A stretch of DNA of 64,000 nucleotides from Palsa-504 sp963753195 (GTDB taxonomy: Bacteria > Actinomycetota > Actinomycetes > Streptosporangiales > Streptosporangiaceae). Numbering within the stretch: position 1 is the first letter of the stretch; every line of letters begins with the position of its first letter. Under the pieces are notes generated by a model. It saw only the letters and a program-made list of their open reading frames with translations. It ran no database searches and had not been told where the DNA came from. Below are positions 54,163 to 62,889 of this stretch, one piece after another. The stretch covers positions 1,302,001-1,366,000 of the forward strand of contig CAVWBH010000009.1 in NCBI GenBank assembly GCA_963753195.1. The letters are read 5' to 3'. Position numbers and translations under genes: made by a program.

Positions 54163-54435
54163 CACATTCCCGGTCGGCAGATCGACCGGTACCCTGCGGG
54201 CAGATCCGCCCCATCCCCGGACGGAACGCCTATCACATCCCTGGCTTATCTGTGGCTGCCCTCACATTAGCCAGTGCCGCCCTGGTGTCTTTGGCCTGCG
54301 CCCAACCCGGCAAAGGCCCCTGCAAAGCGACCGGCATCAGCGGCAGAATCCGGGTTTTCATCCAGCACAGGCAAAGGCGCCGCACCCCGATTTACCCGCC
54401 ACCCAGAGCCGGGATGGCAGCAAGGAGAAATGGCA

Positions 54436-55848
54436 ATGGCACAAGACACGTCGGGAACCGGGGCCGCCGCTGGCGGCAGCAGTCGCCTGGTTATTCCCGG
54501 CGAGATGGCAGCCCGGGTCGACCGGCTGCCGATGAGCGCGATGGCCTGGGAGATATGCCTGGTCGTGCAGATCGGCTGGGCGGTCTCGGCGAATACCGAC
54601 GGGATAGCCCGGATCCTGTACCCGTTCATCTGGGGCCCGGCCAAGGAAATAACCCACACCCAGTACGACGTGCTGTACGCCCTGCAGGTCGGGATCAGCA
54701 TCCTGCTCGGCGGCTACGCCCTCGGCTGGCTGGCCGACAAGATCGGCCGCCGCAAGGGACTGATCCTGTCCTCACTGCTGGCCGCCGTGTTCATCTGGCC
54801 GTTCGCCTACGTGACCAACTTCCCCGCGCTGTTCATCCTGTCCATCGCCGACACCCTGGGATTCGCCGGGTACCTGGCCATCAACGTCGTGTTCATGAGC
54901 GAGATCATGGGCCCGACGGTCCGGCCCCGGGTGATGATGGTGTGCCAGGTGGTGGCCATCTTCCTGCTCTCTGTCGTGCTGGGCGGCCTGGTCCCGCACT
55001 ACTGGATCCCCGCCCACTACCGGTGGCAGCTGTGGATGATGGCTGGGCTCAACCTCGCGGTGGCCATCTACCTGTACTTCCGGATGCCGGAATCACCGCG
55101 CTGGCTGGAAGCCAGGGAGCGCCGCGACGAAGCCCGCACGGTCGTGGAACGGATGGAGGCCCGGGTCATGAAGCGTCACCCCGTGCTGCCCGAGCCCGAT
55201 CTGAAGCCGTACCAGGTGGTCGCCGAGGAGAAGACCCCCTGGTGGGCGCCGTTCAACCGGCAGTACCTGCTCGTCACCACACTTCTGCTGGTGGTCATGG
55301 TGCTCGGCTACGGCGGCATCGTGTACGGCGGCGGTAGTCAATCAGTGTTGTTCTTCAAGATCAGCCGCGGCTACAGCGCCGGGTTCATCTTCGCCCTGAC
55401 GGCCTGGGGCGGAGTGGTCTCGGCCGGCCTGTACCTGATCAACGCGCTGTTCGGCCAGCGGTGGGAACGCAAATGGACGCAGCTGGTCGGCGCCATCATG
55501 TACGCCGGCGGCTGGTGGGGCGTCTACGAGGTGCACAACACCGCGGGCATGGCGGTCTTGTACATCATTGCCGCCAGCGGCACCACCTTGTGGCTGTGGA
55601 GCATGTACGTGTACATCCCGGCCAACTACCCGACCCGGATGCGTTCCCTGGGCACGGGCTGGACCGACGGCGTCGGCCACCTCGGCGCCTGGGGCGGCGT
55701 CCTGATCGCCGGAGCTCTGTTCAGCGCGGTCGACCCGCGGAACTTCGTTATCTGGATCACTATTCCGTGCGCGCTCGTGCCCGGCGCCCTGATCGCGATC
55801 TTCGGGAAACGCCAGCAGCGCCGCACACTCGAAGAGCTCGCCCACTAG
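54436..55848 (+). CDS. MFS metabolite/sugar-type transporter
   Basis: This protein of about 470 residues has the twelve-helix major facilitator layout. The loop after helix 2 is ALGWLADKIGRRKGLILSSL (MFS motif GxLaDrxGRr), helix 6 is followed by FRMPESPRWLEARERRDEAR (PESPRWL is the sugar/metabolite porter motif), and the second half begins at FNRQYLLVTTLLLVVMVLGY. It probably symports a sugar or organic acid with protons. The ATG at 54436 is 8 bases after AAGGAG; the ATG at 54430 is too close. Upstream palindromes and a possible leader peptide suggest inducible control. Confidence 0.9.
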   Translation: MAQDTSGTGAAAGGSSRLVIPGEMAARVDRLPMSAMAWEICLVVQIGWAVSANTDGIARILYPFIWGPAKEITHTQYDVLYALQVGISILLGGYALGWLADKIGRRKGLILSSLLAAVFIWPFAYVTNFPALFILSIADTLGFAGYLAINVVFMSEIMGPTVRPRVMMVCQVVAIFLLSVVLGGLVPHYWIPAHYRWQLWMMAGLNLAVAIYLYFRMPESPRWLEARERRDEARTVVERMEARVMKRHPVLPEPDLKPYQVVAEEKTPWWAPFNRQYLLVTTLLLVVMVLGYGGIVYGGGSQSVLFFKISRGYSAGFIFALTAWGGVVSAGLYLINALFGQRWERKWTQLVGAIMYAGGWWGVYEVHNTAGMAVLYIIAASGTTLWLWSMYVYIPANYPTRMRSLGTGWTDGVGHLGAWGGVLIAGALFSAVDPRNFVIWITIPCALVPGALIAIFGKRQQRRTLEELAH

Positions 55849-56071
55849 ACCTAGGCCGTCGACCAGGCTGTCAGCCGGCCGCTCCTTCCCGAGGTGTCTC
55901 CGGCGGCCCGAGACAGGGTGTCACCGGCGGCCCAGCCCTCACCACAGCCGGCTTCCCGTCATAGTCCTCTTTGGCGGGAGGCCGGCTCGGCGAAACGGGC
56001 GGCGAGCGTGACCGGCCAGGGCGCACCGGCCCGGCACCCGGCGGCTCCGCGACAATCAAGAAGGAATGCCG

Positions 56072-56716
56072 ATGAGTGACAGCCAGGCCGTCACCATCCC
56101 TGCCGCCAGCCGTGCCGCAACAGGAGAAACCCGGCCCGCGCGGCTCCTCAAAGCACTGGCACAGCACCCCGAACCACTCTCCACCCCCGCCCTGGCCAGC
56201 CTCCTGGCAGAACCAGGCCAGCGCCGGAGACTACTAGCCTCGTACGACCGGATTCTCTGGCGGCACGAGCAAGCCGGCCATGTAGAACAGGCAGGCCACG
56301 CGACCAGTGGACCCGGTCGGCCCGCCATCATTTGGCGCATCACCGCCTCAGGTCGCCGCTGGCTCGACGACCACGACAAAGCACCCGCCCTCGCCGCGGC
56401 CGCCGCCGCAGAAGCACAACGCAAAACCGAACAGGCTCAGCGCGCGGCCACCGAACGGGACCATGCACTGGACGAGGCCCGCGCCACCTTCAACCGCCAG
56501 ACTCCGCGGATAAGCCGCAAACGCGCCGCTCACCGGCTAAGAGATCTCGGCTGCACCCTCGACCAGATCGGCGCGGTCTTCGACGTCAGCAGAGAGAGGA
56601 TCCGACAAGACCTCCTCTGGGAGCCGGCGGCCCGCACACCCCCGAGAATGCCGAAGCCGCGCAAGCCCCTCCCCACCGAAGGACAGGCGATCGCTAGTGC
56701 CGTGTCAGAAGTGTAG
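56072..56716 (+). CDS. DNA-binding protein with winged-helix-like and sigma-region-4-like parts
   Basis: The 214-residue protein has an N-terminal half resembling a winged helix (LKALAQHPEPLSTPALASLL, RRLLASYDRILWRHEQAGHV, GRPAIIWRITASGRRWLDDH) and, after an Ala/Glu-rich coiled segment, AAHRLRDLGCTLDQIGAVFD and VSRERIRQDLLW, which match the region 4.2 helix-turn-helix of sigma-70 factors. There is no region 2, so it is not a complete sigma factor; it may be a transcription factor using a sigma-like HTH. The ATG at 56072 has AAGGA about 6 bases upstream. Confidence 0.65.
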   Translation: MSDSQAVTIPAASRAATGETRPARLLKALAQHPEPLSTPALASLLAEPGQRRRLLASYDRILWRHEQAGHVEQAGHATSGPGRPAIIWRITASGRRWLDDHDKAPALAAAAAAEAQRKTEQAQRAATERDHALDEARATFNRQTPRISRKRAAHRLRDLGCTLDQIGAVFDVSRERIRQDLLWEPAARTPPRMPKPRKPLPTEGQAIASAVSEV

Positions 56717-57001
56717 AGCGCCGCGTACGTAAGAATGCCGGGCCGGGGCGGGTCACGGGGGTGCTTGCGCGAGTCGGAGCTGCTTGCAGATCCCGTCGCG
56801 GGCGGTGACGAGCTGAATCGAGCAGGCCGAGATCCTCGACAGGGCCGGCCCCTAGCGCGTTCACCAGGTCCAGCAGATCCCTCCAGGCTGAGGTATTCGG
56901 TGCCCGGAGCCAGATCCCGGCGCCATCCCGGCTAGTGCTCCTTCCCATCTGTTTCCTTGTTCGGGTAGTGCCCGCCCCATGCGGGTCGGGCCGCTGAGTG
57001 G

Positions 57002-57243
57002 TCAGGCCGGGACGACGTAAGGGAAGGTGCTGGGCCGCTGGTCCTGCGCGACGGCCGGCTTGAGCCCGGAGGGCACCGCGGTGTTGGTGACCAGGGACAG
57101 CATGGCTTCGGGAGCATTGTCGGCCCGCGTCCGGCCGTTGCGGGCGGCGAAGCCGTAGACCGCTGGGGTTCCCACCACGTAGGACAGCACGTCGGGGAAC
57201 AGGTCCCGGGCTACGGTCTGGCCGCCGCGCGGGACATAGTGTG
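57002..57243 (-). pseudogene. C-terminal fragment of a DUF4331-like protein
   Basis: The minus-strand frame reads QTVARDLFPDVLSYVVGTPA, YGFAARNGRTRADNAPEAML, SLVTNTAVPSGLKP and ends TFPYVVPA, which resembles the C-terminus of secreted DUF4331 proteins. No start or upstream part of the gene is found; the preceding bases belong to the divergent gene at 57272. It is probably the remnant left after deletion of the 5' part. The family call comes from recalled motif similarity. Confidence 0.5.
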
Positions 57244-57271
57244 AGCGTAACGATGGAGGGAGGCTGCGCAC

Positions 57272-58636
57272 GTGCGACGAGTCGTGGCCCTGATAATCGG
57301 CGTGCTCGCGATCGTGTGGCTGTCCGGGTCCCCGGCTGGAGCCAGCACGCTGGCCGACTGCCTTACTGCGCACCACGTCTGCGTAACCAGCGAAGGACGC
57401 AGCCTTATCTCCTCGAGCCAGCAGGACCAGCTGGAGCAGGAAATAGGCAACGGCGACATTTACCTGGTGGCCGGGGTCTCCGGCCAGGGCGGGTACGACG
57501 CCGCCATGAACCAGATCATCAGCACGCTGGGCGCTGAGCGGCAGCAGTTCGTGGTGGGCTATCTGGACACCCAGCTGGAGCATTTCGGCGCCTACAACCA
57601 GGGCGTGCTGCCGTCGGGTGCCGCGGCGACCATCGCCACGACGGTGGTCCAGCAGCACCACTCGGGTCAGGGAATTTTCGCCGCGCTGCAGGATTTCGTC
57701 CGGGATGTTCAGGCGCAATCGGGGGCGGCGTCGGCCTCCGGTACATCGGCCAGCCCGCCTTCGCACACCCTGCGTAATTCGCTGATCGCACTGGTCATCA
57801 TTCTGGTGGTGGCGGGTGGCGGCTTCCTGTTCTGGCGGCCCCGCCGGATGCGCAGGCAGCGGGAACTCGGCGAGGCCAAAGCCGCGGCCCAGGACGACCT
57901 GATCGCGCTGAGCAGCAAGATCACCGATCATCAGAACGACGTTTCCGTCCAGAGCAATCAGGAGGCAGCGGCCGAGCAGGCCGCCGCGCTGGCCGCCTAC
58001 GAGCGAGGCACCGGTGCCCTGGACGCCGCGCGGCGGCCAGAGGACATGAGGGCGGTCAGCCGCGCCATCGCTGAGGGCCAGTACCGTCTGGCCTGCGCCC
58101 AGGCCCTCGCGAGTGGGCAGCCGAAACCCGGACGGCGGCCGATGTGCTTCTTTGATCCGCGGCATGGCATGTCGGTCGCCGATGTGTCCTGGGCTCCCCC
58201 GGATGGGGGCCCCAGCCGCGAGGTTCCCGCCTGCGTCGACTGCGAGCGAAAGATCGAGCAGGGTCTTCAGCCGGACATGCGAACGGTGCAGGACAGTTCC
58301 GGCTCCCGGGTCGTGTATGTCAACTCTGGTTTCGCCCCGGCGTACTGGGGTGGTTTCGGGTACGGCGGAGGCATGCTCACCGGCTTCCTGCTCGGCGAGG
58401 CGCTTGCCTCACCACCGATCATCGTGAACGACGGATACGGCTACGGCGAACCGGGATATGCAGGCTACGGAGGCCAGTTCGGCGGCGGGAACTTCGGCGG
58501 AGACAACGGGGGTGACTTCGGCGGCGGGGACATCGGCAGGGACAGCTTTAACGGCGGAGACTTCGGCGGGGACAGCTTCGGCGGCGGAGACTTCGGAGGC
58601 GGAGGCGGCGACAACTTCGGCGGCGGGGACTTCTAG
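57272..58636 (+). CDS. secreted/membrane protein with glycine-rich repeat tail
   Basis: This 454-residue protein begins with a signal peptide (MRRVVALIIGVLAIVWLSGS). An extracytoplasmic domain (about 25-160) precedes a transmembrane helix RNSLIALVIILVVAGGGFLF, and a basic RPRRMRRQRE stop-transfer leaves the rest inside. A helical segment (AAAEQAAALAAYERGTGALD) and a Cys-containing part (GRRPMCFFDPRHGM, VPACVDCERKIEQG) follow. The last 70 residues are repeats of GGDFGG/GGNFGG with Tyr- and Gly-rich parts. Function unknown; Gly-rich tails often mediate assembly. GGAGGGAGG precedes the GTG at good spacing. Confidence 0.75.
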   Translation: MRRVVALIIGVLAIVWLSGSPAGASTLADCLTAHHVCVTSEGRSLISSSQQDQLEQEIGNGDIYLVAGVSGQGGYDAAMNQIISTLGAERQQFVVGYLDTQLEHFGAYNQGVLPSGAAATIATTVVQQHHSGQGIFAALQDFVRDVQAQSGAASASGTSASPPSHTLRNSLIALVIILVVAGGGFLFWRPRRMRRQRELGEAKAAAQDDLIALSSKITDHQNDVSVQSNQEAAAEQAAALAAYERGTGALDAARRPEDMRAVSRAIAEGQYRLACAQALASGQPKPGRRPMCFFDPRHGMSVADVSWAPPDGGPSREVPACVDCERKIEQGLQPDMRTVQDSSGSRVVYVNSGFAPAYWGGFGYGGGMLTGFLLGEALASPPIIVNDGYGYGEPGYAGYGGQFGGGNFGGDNGGDFGGGDIGRDSFNGGDFGGDSFGGGDFGGGGGDNFGGGDF

Positions 58637-58760
58637 TGTCCTGACTGACTCAGATGCCCCGTCATCGCAGGCCAGGACCATATGAAGGGTGAGCCGGCCG
58701 GTAGGCCGGGTCTAGCGGTGGTTTGCTAATTCGGGATGAGCAATCGCTCCGGCCGAACGT

Positions 58761-60818
58761 TTAGTCGGTGAGGTTGCTTGGCATGTCGAGTTGCTCGCGC
58801 AGCCAGGCGGTGTCGACGCCGGTCTTGCCGTCTGCGGCGAGGAGGCCGGCCTCGTGCTCGAACTGCCGCAGCAGCGCCTCCAGGTACGGCCGCTCCCGGC
58901 CGCGTGCGGCCTGCCGGGGCGTCCGGCCGAGCAGCGCAGGAACCTTCTCATCGAGCCAGAACTTCTCCCAGCCTTCGGCCGCGGCCGCAGCGCCGCCCTG
59001 GGCCGCGCGCTGGCCAGGAGCCCAGGCGAAGTCGAGCGCCGGGTCGATCCGCTTCTCCGAGGTAATCACCGGGTCGGCGCCAACCTTGCGGAGTATCTCC
59101 ACCAGGCGGGTAAGCCGTCGCACGGAGTTCACCTCGACGGTGATCTCGCGGCCACGGACCTGCAGCACGCCCTGGACCCAGCGCTGTGGACCTTCGGGCG
59201 CCTCGACTTCCTGGTGACCCTGGGCGCGCAACTGCGCCATGGCCTCTGCCATCATCGCCTCGCGCTGGCCATCGGGGATGAGCGCACCCCACCAGGTGAC
59301 CCGGTCCGGCTCGTCGCTGTCGCGAACGAAGTCGGGGCGCGCGGCCAGCTGGCCGGCCGTGCCCTCCCCCACGGCAATTGTCGCGTTGATCAGGCACATG
59401 GGGTCACCGTCGGTGTTGGCTATGGCTGGCGGCGTGGCCCGGTAACGGTGCACGTCCGCGGCGATGCGGGTCATCATGGCACCGGTTACCTTCCCCATCA
59501 GGCTCGCCATCTCGGCCGATACCGGTTCCTGCTCATCGGCGTATACGCCGTGCGGCTCGGCATGGCCGAACGGGATGGGCGTGGGCGGGATCGCAGGTCC
59601 TCCCGCGAGCGCTTGGATCATGGCCAGGCCGGCCTCCTCGATGGACTCCGCCACCGCGTCTGCCTCCGCCGGGCTGAGCCTGACTCCCACTCCCGTGCTG
59701 CGCCAGATCCCGTCCACCGGCACCATACCGCCCAGCCACACCGTCCATGGCGGCAATCCGGCGGTTGCTTCCGCGGGGAACTCGACGTACCGCTCGGTGC
59801 CGGAGACGATATCGATGCACCACAGGCCCGGCTCCGGGACCGGATCACCGATCCGCCACAGGCCGTAGTGGATGTGTTCGTGCCAGGCCAGGGCCCTGGC
59901 CGCCAGCGCCGCCGGTGTCGACGGGTCGGCCGCGAACGCCCGCAGCGGGGTGCCCGGGGAATCATCATCGGGCAGCAGGTCGCCGGTATCGTCCGGCGTC
60001 TCGTCCTCGTCCTCGTCCTGCCCGGGGTCCACGGTAAGCAAGGCGAGTTCCTCAGCCAGCTCGCCGAACGCCACCCGGTCCTCAGGCGACCAGTCGAGGT
60101 CATCGGTCACCGACAGCTCCTCGGTCACCCGCGCCCGGACCGCCTCGCCAAGCTCGGTGCCGTCCAGGAAGGCGCTGACGGCATCCGTCAGCGCGACGAG
60201 GCCCGTGCGGTCGGCGAACCGGTGCACCGCGGCGCGCTCCCGGACGGCGGTTTCATCCGCGCTGGCGGTGGCGTAGGCCCGCTCGATCGCCGCTCCGTAC
60301 AGGTCGACGGCGAAGCCGTCGTCCGGTGCCTCCTTCAGGCTCTGTTCGAGCAGCTCGACGGCCTCGGCGGCGTGCCCGCTGGTGCCGATGAAATGGATGA
60401 CCTCCAGCCTTACGTCCGGATCACCTGCCTCGTCCACGGCGAGCGCCTGGTCGATGAGGCGCCGCTCCTCCTCCGTGTTCCCGGCGGCACGCGCCACGGC
60501 AGCGGCGAACGTCAGGGCGGTCAGCGACGGCGCGCCCTGGTCGGCCAGCATCAGCCTGACGGCGTCGTCCAGCCGCGCCAGCGACGAGCCTTCCGCCAGC
60601 AGCGCCGACACCAGCCAGCCCGCGATCGGCGCGCCCCGGTAGTGCTGCGCGAGCAGGACAGCCAGCTCTGCCGCGGGCGTTCCGGGATCATGGATGCGGC
60701 TGAGGCGCGCCTGCACGGCGCGGATCTGCGCGGTCGCGGCCCGCCGTCGCCGCGCCTGCGAATGCTTGGCCGCGGCCTTGGCCCGGTTCTGCTTCTTGCG
60801 GCGGTTACTGCTGGCCAT
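58761..60818 (-). CDS. large protein of unknown function with helical repeats
   Basis: The 685-residue protein starts with a very basic segment (SSNRRKKQNRAKAAAKHSQA) resembling a nucleic-acid-binding tail. A TPR-like helical region (about 60-230) follows, then an acidic linker (DPGQDEDEDETPDDTGDLLP) and a larger mixed domain (GLWRIGDPVPEPGLWCIDIV, GQLAARPDFVRDSDEPDRVT, WVQGVLQVRGREITVEVNSV). It ends in a helical RTPRQAARGRERPYLEALLR part. No catalytic motif was recognised. It is divergent from the glycine-tailed protein gene region and lies 40 bp downstream of the MFS fusion on the same strand; joint expression is possible. Confidence 0.7.
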   Translation of the reverse strand: MASSNRRKKQNRAKAAAKHSQARRRRAATAQIRAVQARLSRIHDPGTPAAELAVLLAQHYRGAPIAGWLVSALLAEGSSLARLDDAVRLMLADQGAPSLTALTFAAAVARAAGNTEEERRLIDQALAVDEAGDPDVRLEVIHFIGTSGHAAEAVELLEQSLKEAPDDGFAVDLYGAAIERAYATASADETAVRERAAVHRFADRTGLVALTDAVSAFLDGTELGEAVRARVTEELSVTDDLDWSPEDRVAFGELAEELALLTVDPGQDEDEDETPDDTGDLLPDDDSPGTPLRAFAADPSTPAALAARALAWHEHIHYGLWRIGDPVPEPGLWCIDIVSGTERYVEFPAEATAGLPPWTVWLGGMVPVDGIWRSTGVGVRLSPAEADAVAESIEEAGLAMIQALAGGPAIPPTPIPFGHAEPHGVYADEQEPVSAEMASLMGKVTGAMMTRIAADVHRYRATPPAIANTDGDPMCLINATIAVGEGTAGQLAARPDFVRDSDEPDRVTWWGALIPDGQREAMMAEAMAQLRAQGHQEVEAPEGPQRWVQGVLQVRGREITVEVNSVRRLTRLVEILRKVGADPVITSEKRIDPALDFAWAPGQRAAQGGAAAAAEGWEKFWLDEKVPALLGRTPRQAARGRERPYLEALLRQFEHEAGLLAADGKTGVDTAWLREQLDMPSNLTD

Positions 60819-60857
60819 AATGGCCCCAAACAGTACCGCGTGACTGCGGTAGTTGGA

Positions 60858-62402
60858 TCACCGGTGGGCTCCGTGGTCGGTGCCGGGTTGTTCGGCGGCG
60901 CCGGACGTTTCGGCGGGTGCGGGGTGCTGGTTCGCGTCGATCTGTTCGAGCAGGGCGATGGTCTGGCGGATCTGCTCCAGGTAGGCGGTGCAGCCGTCGC
61001 AGGCCGCCAGGTGAGCGTCGATGCTGGCTCGCCAGCCGGACGGCAGGTCGCCGTCGAGGTAGTCACTGACGAGGCGGACGAGGTCGCGGCAGGCCAGGTC
61101 GTCCGACGGCGGGGTCAGCGGGACGCGCGGGTCGCCGCCGAGGCTCTCGCCATCGGCCGCCGCGGCCAGGGCCTCGAAGGCCCCGAATTCGGCCGGTGTG
61201 GCCCGGGCGGCGCGGGTCGACAGGACCAGCAACACGGCGAGGGCCGCGGCGGTGCCGGCAAAGATCCACCCGGCCGCGTACACGCCGTGGCTCGTGGCCA
61301 GGGCGCCGAAGCCGAACGAGAACGGCAGGAACAGCATCCAGGAAAGGGTGCCGGCGCCCGAGGAGACACCGGCGCGGATGCGGGACGGGACGGCGTCGTG
61401 CAGCAGCCGCCCGGCGTGGATCCCGGTCACGGCCAGGGTCAGGGCCAGCCCGGTCTGGGCCGCGGCGACCACGACCACCGCGTGGCTGGTGGCCAGCAGG
61501 ACGGGTGGGCCGGCCAGGACGGCGGCGAACGCGAAAGCGGTGGGCCGACGGCCGAGGTGCAGCCGGGGGGCGAGGTAGCCCCCGGCGCCCAGGGTCGCGG
61601 TGAGCAGGGCCCAGTATGGCCCGAACGCCGTGGCCGGGGCGTGCAGGGTGACCAGCCATAGCGGCCCGAACTCGAATACCGCCTGGGACAGCATGGCGGT
61701 GAGCGCGGCGAGCAGGAGCACGCGGCGCACGCTGGGGATCCTGGTCATGGCGCCGAACGTGATGGCGACGTGGCGGCGCAGGGCCAGCGGTTCGGCGGCA
61801 CGGTGCAGCTGCGGTTCCCGGAAACGGCCGAACGCGACGATCGAGGCGAGCACCAGCGGAATGGTGACGAAATAGGTCAGCCGCGGCGAGGTCGCGCCGG
61901 CCAGCAGTCCGCCGGCCAGCGCGCTGGCCGTGAACGCGGCGCTTTCGGCGACGCGTACCCGCCCGATCCACCGCTCGTAGGAATCGGCCGAGCCGGTCTC
62001 CTCGATCACCGTGTCATAGACGACGCTGTCGACCGTGCCGGAGTTCATCGCGAAGTAGACCCCGAGGATCAACGCGGCGACGATGTAGGTGGCGACGTTG
62101 TGGCTCAGCCCGCCGACCAGGGCACTGGCCGCGGCCGCGGCACTGGAGATGATCAGGATGCCCGAGCGGCTCCACCGGTCGGCCAGGATGCCGGAGGGCA
62201 CTTCGAGCAGCGGGACGACAGCGGCGTAGGCGGCCGCCATGATCGCGATCGCGGCGGCGTCGAACCCGATCTGGGTCTGGAACAGCTTCTCAACCGGAAC
62301 CCACAACATAAGGCCCTGCAGCCCGACGCCGGCCTGCAGCGGCCGCAGCCGCCGGGCCAAGCCGCCCGGACGCGGCTGCCGGGGGCCGGGTACGGCGCTC
62401 AT
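60858..62402 (-). CDS. MFS transporter fused to a C-terminal anti-sigma zinc finger
   Basis: Of this protein's roughly 514 residues, about 1-430 form a twelve-helix MFS transporter (YAAVVPLLEVPSGILADRWS, LRPLQAGVGLQGLMLWVPVE, FGPLWLVTLHAPATAFGPYW). The tail is a zf-HC2/anti-sigma (ZAS) domain: CRDLVRLVSDYLDGDLPSGW then DAHLAACDGCTAYLEQIRQT, with the HxxxCxxC zinc motif (H-L-A-A-C-D-G-C). Such a domain normally sits in a separate anti-sigma protein beside its ECF sigma factor; here it is fused to a transporter. It overlaps the sigma-region-4 gene by ATGA, so the two are translationally coupled. It may link substrate transport to sigma activity (inference). Confidence 0.8.
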   Translation of the reverse strand: MSAVPGPRQPRPGGLARRLRPLQAGVGLQGLMLWVPVEKLFQTQIGFDAAAIAIMAAAYAAVVPLLEVPSGILADRWSRSGILIISSAAAAASALVGGLSHNVATYIVAALILGVYFAMNSGTVDSVVYDTVIEETGSADSYERWIGRVRVAESAAFTASALAGGLLAGATSPRLTYFVTIPLVLASIVAFGRFREPQLHRAAEPLALRRHVAITFGAMTRIPSVRRVLLLAALTAMLSQAVFEFGPLWLVTLHAPATAFGPYWALLTATLGAGGYLAPRLHLGRRPTAFAFAAVLAGPPVLLATSHAVVVVAAAQTGLALTLAVTGIHAGRLLHDAVPSRIRAGVSSGAGTLSWMLFLPFSFGFGALATSHGVYAAGWIFAGTAAALAVLLVLSTRAARATPAEFGAFEALAAAADGESLGGDPRVPLTPPSDDLACRDLVRLVSDYLDGDLPSGWRASIDAHLAACDGCTAYLEQIRQTIALLEQIDANQHPAPAETSGAAEQPGTDHGAHR

Positions 62403-62776
62403 CGCGGGCCGCCCGTCCGGCCCCGGTCGAGCTCGTCTCGCACCGCGGCCCGGGCGCGGGCCAGGACGTCCCGCAGCTGTTTCACGGTGAGGCCAAGATC
62501 CGCGGCCGCCCGCTGGTCGTCGCGGGCCGCGCAGCGCGCCAGGACGGTACGCCGCCAGAGCGCCGGCAGCCCGGCCGACGCCGCCTGCGCTGCCGCGCGG
62601 TGCTGGGTTTGCGACTCCGCAGCACGTTCGCCGCCCGGAGCGTCTGGCCAGGGTTCGGGAAACCGGCGCCAGTGCCCGGGGTAGGGCTCGTTCGGGCCCT
62701 GGAAGGCCTTGTCGGGCACGAGCGGCTTGGCCCGGAACCGGTGCGCCCACGCGGCGGCCAGCCAGTTCTTCCTCAT
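62399..62776 (-). CDS. sigma-region-4-only ECF sigma-like protein
   Basis: The 125-residue protein carries the linker typical of ECF sigma factors (FQGPNEPYPGHWRRFPEPWP) and region 4 (GLPALWRRTVLARCAARDDQ, AAADLGLTVKQLRDVLARAR), but no region 2, so it cannot recognise -10 DNA alone. It is either a decayed ECF sigma factor or a regulator that uses region 4 to bind DNA or RNA polymerase. The ATG overlaps the stop of an 11-codon leader frame (ATGA), and its own stop overlaps the MFS-ZAS start (ATGA). Confidence 0.65.
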   Translation of the reverse strand: MRKNWLAAAWAHRFRAKPLVPDKAFQGPNEPYPGHWRRFPEPWPDAPGGERAAESQTQHRAAAQAASAGLPALWRRTVLARCAARDDQRAAADLGLTVKQLRDVLARARAAVRDELDRGRTGGPR

Positions 62777-62808
62777 ATCAGCGCCCGGATGTGCTGCTCG
62801 TCGCTCAC
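62773..62808 (-). CDS. 11-residue leader peptide coupled to region-4 gene
   Basis: GTG at 62808 follows GGGGAGG by about 6 bases and encodes MSDEQHIRALI, ending in TGA that overlaps the ATG of the region-4 gene. The strong ribosome binding site belongs to this frame; the next gene has none of its own and is probably translated by coupling. It may be a real leader or the residue of a rearranged gene start. Confidence 0.4.
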   Translation of the reverse strand: MSDEQHIRALI

Positions 62809-62889
62809 TGGCGCCTCCCCGTGCGGTGGTGTCAGGGGTGGAACCCGGACGGATCGGGACATTCATCGGGGCCGGGCAAGATGGGTCTC
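62809..62889. promoter_or_regulatory. divergent upstream region of the two sigma loci
   Basis: These 81 bases separate the start of the leader/region-4/MFS-ZAS unit from the divergent ECF sigma gene, and must carry promoters for both. No consensus was recognised. The closeness suggests joint regulation. Confidence 0.35.

Noticed and set aside
56694..56948. Minus-strand 84-residue frame between the regulator and the DUF4331 fragment
   Set aside because: No ribosome binding site and no family; it overlaps the end of the preceding gene.
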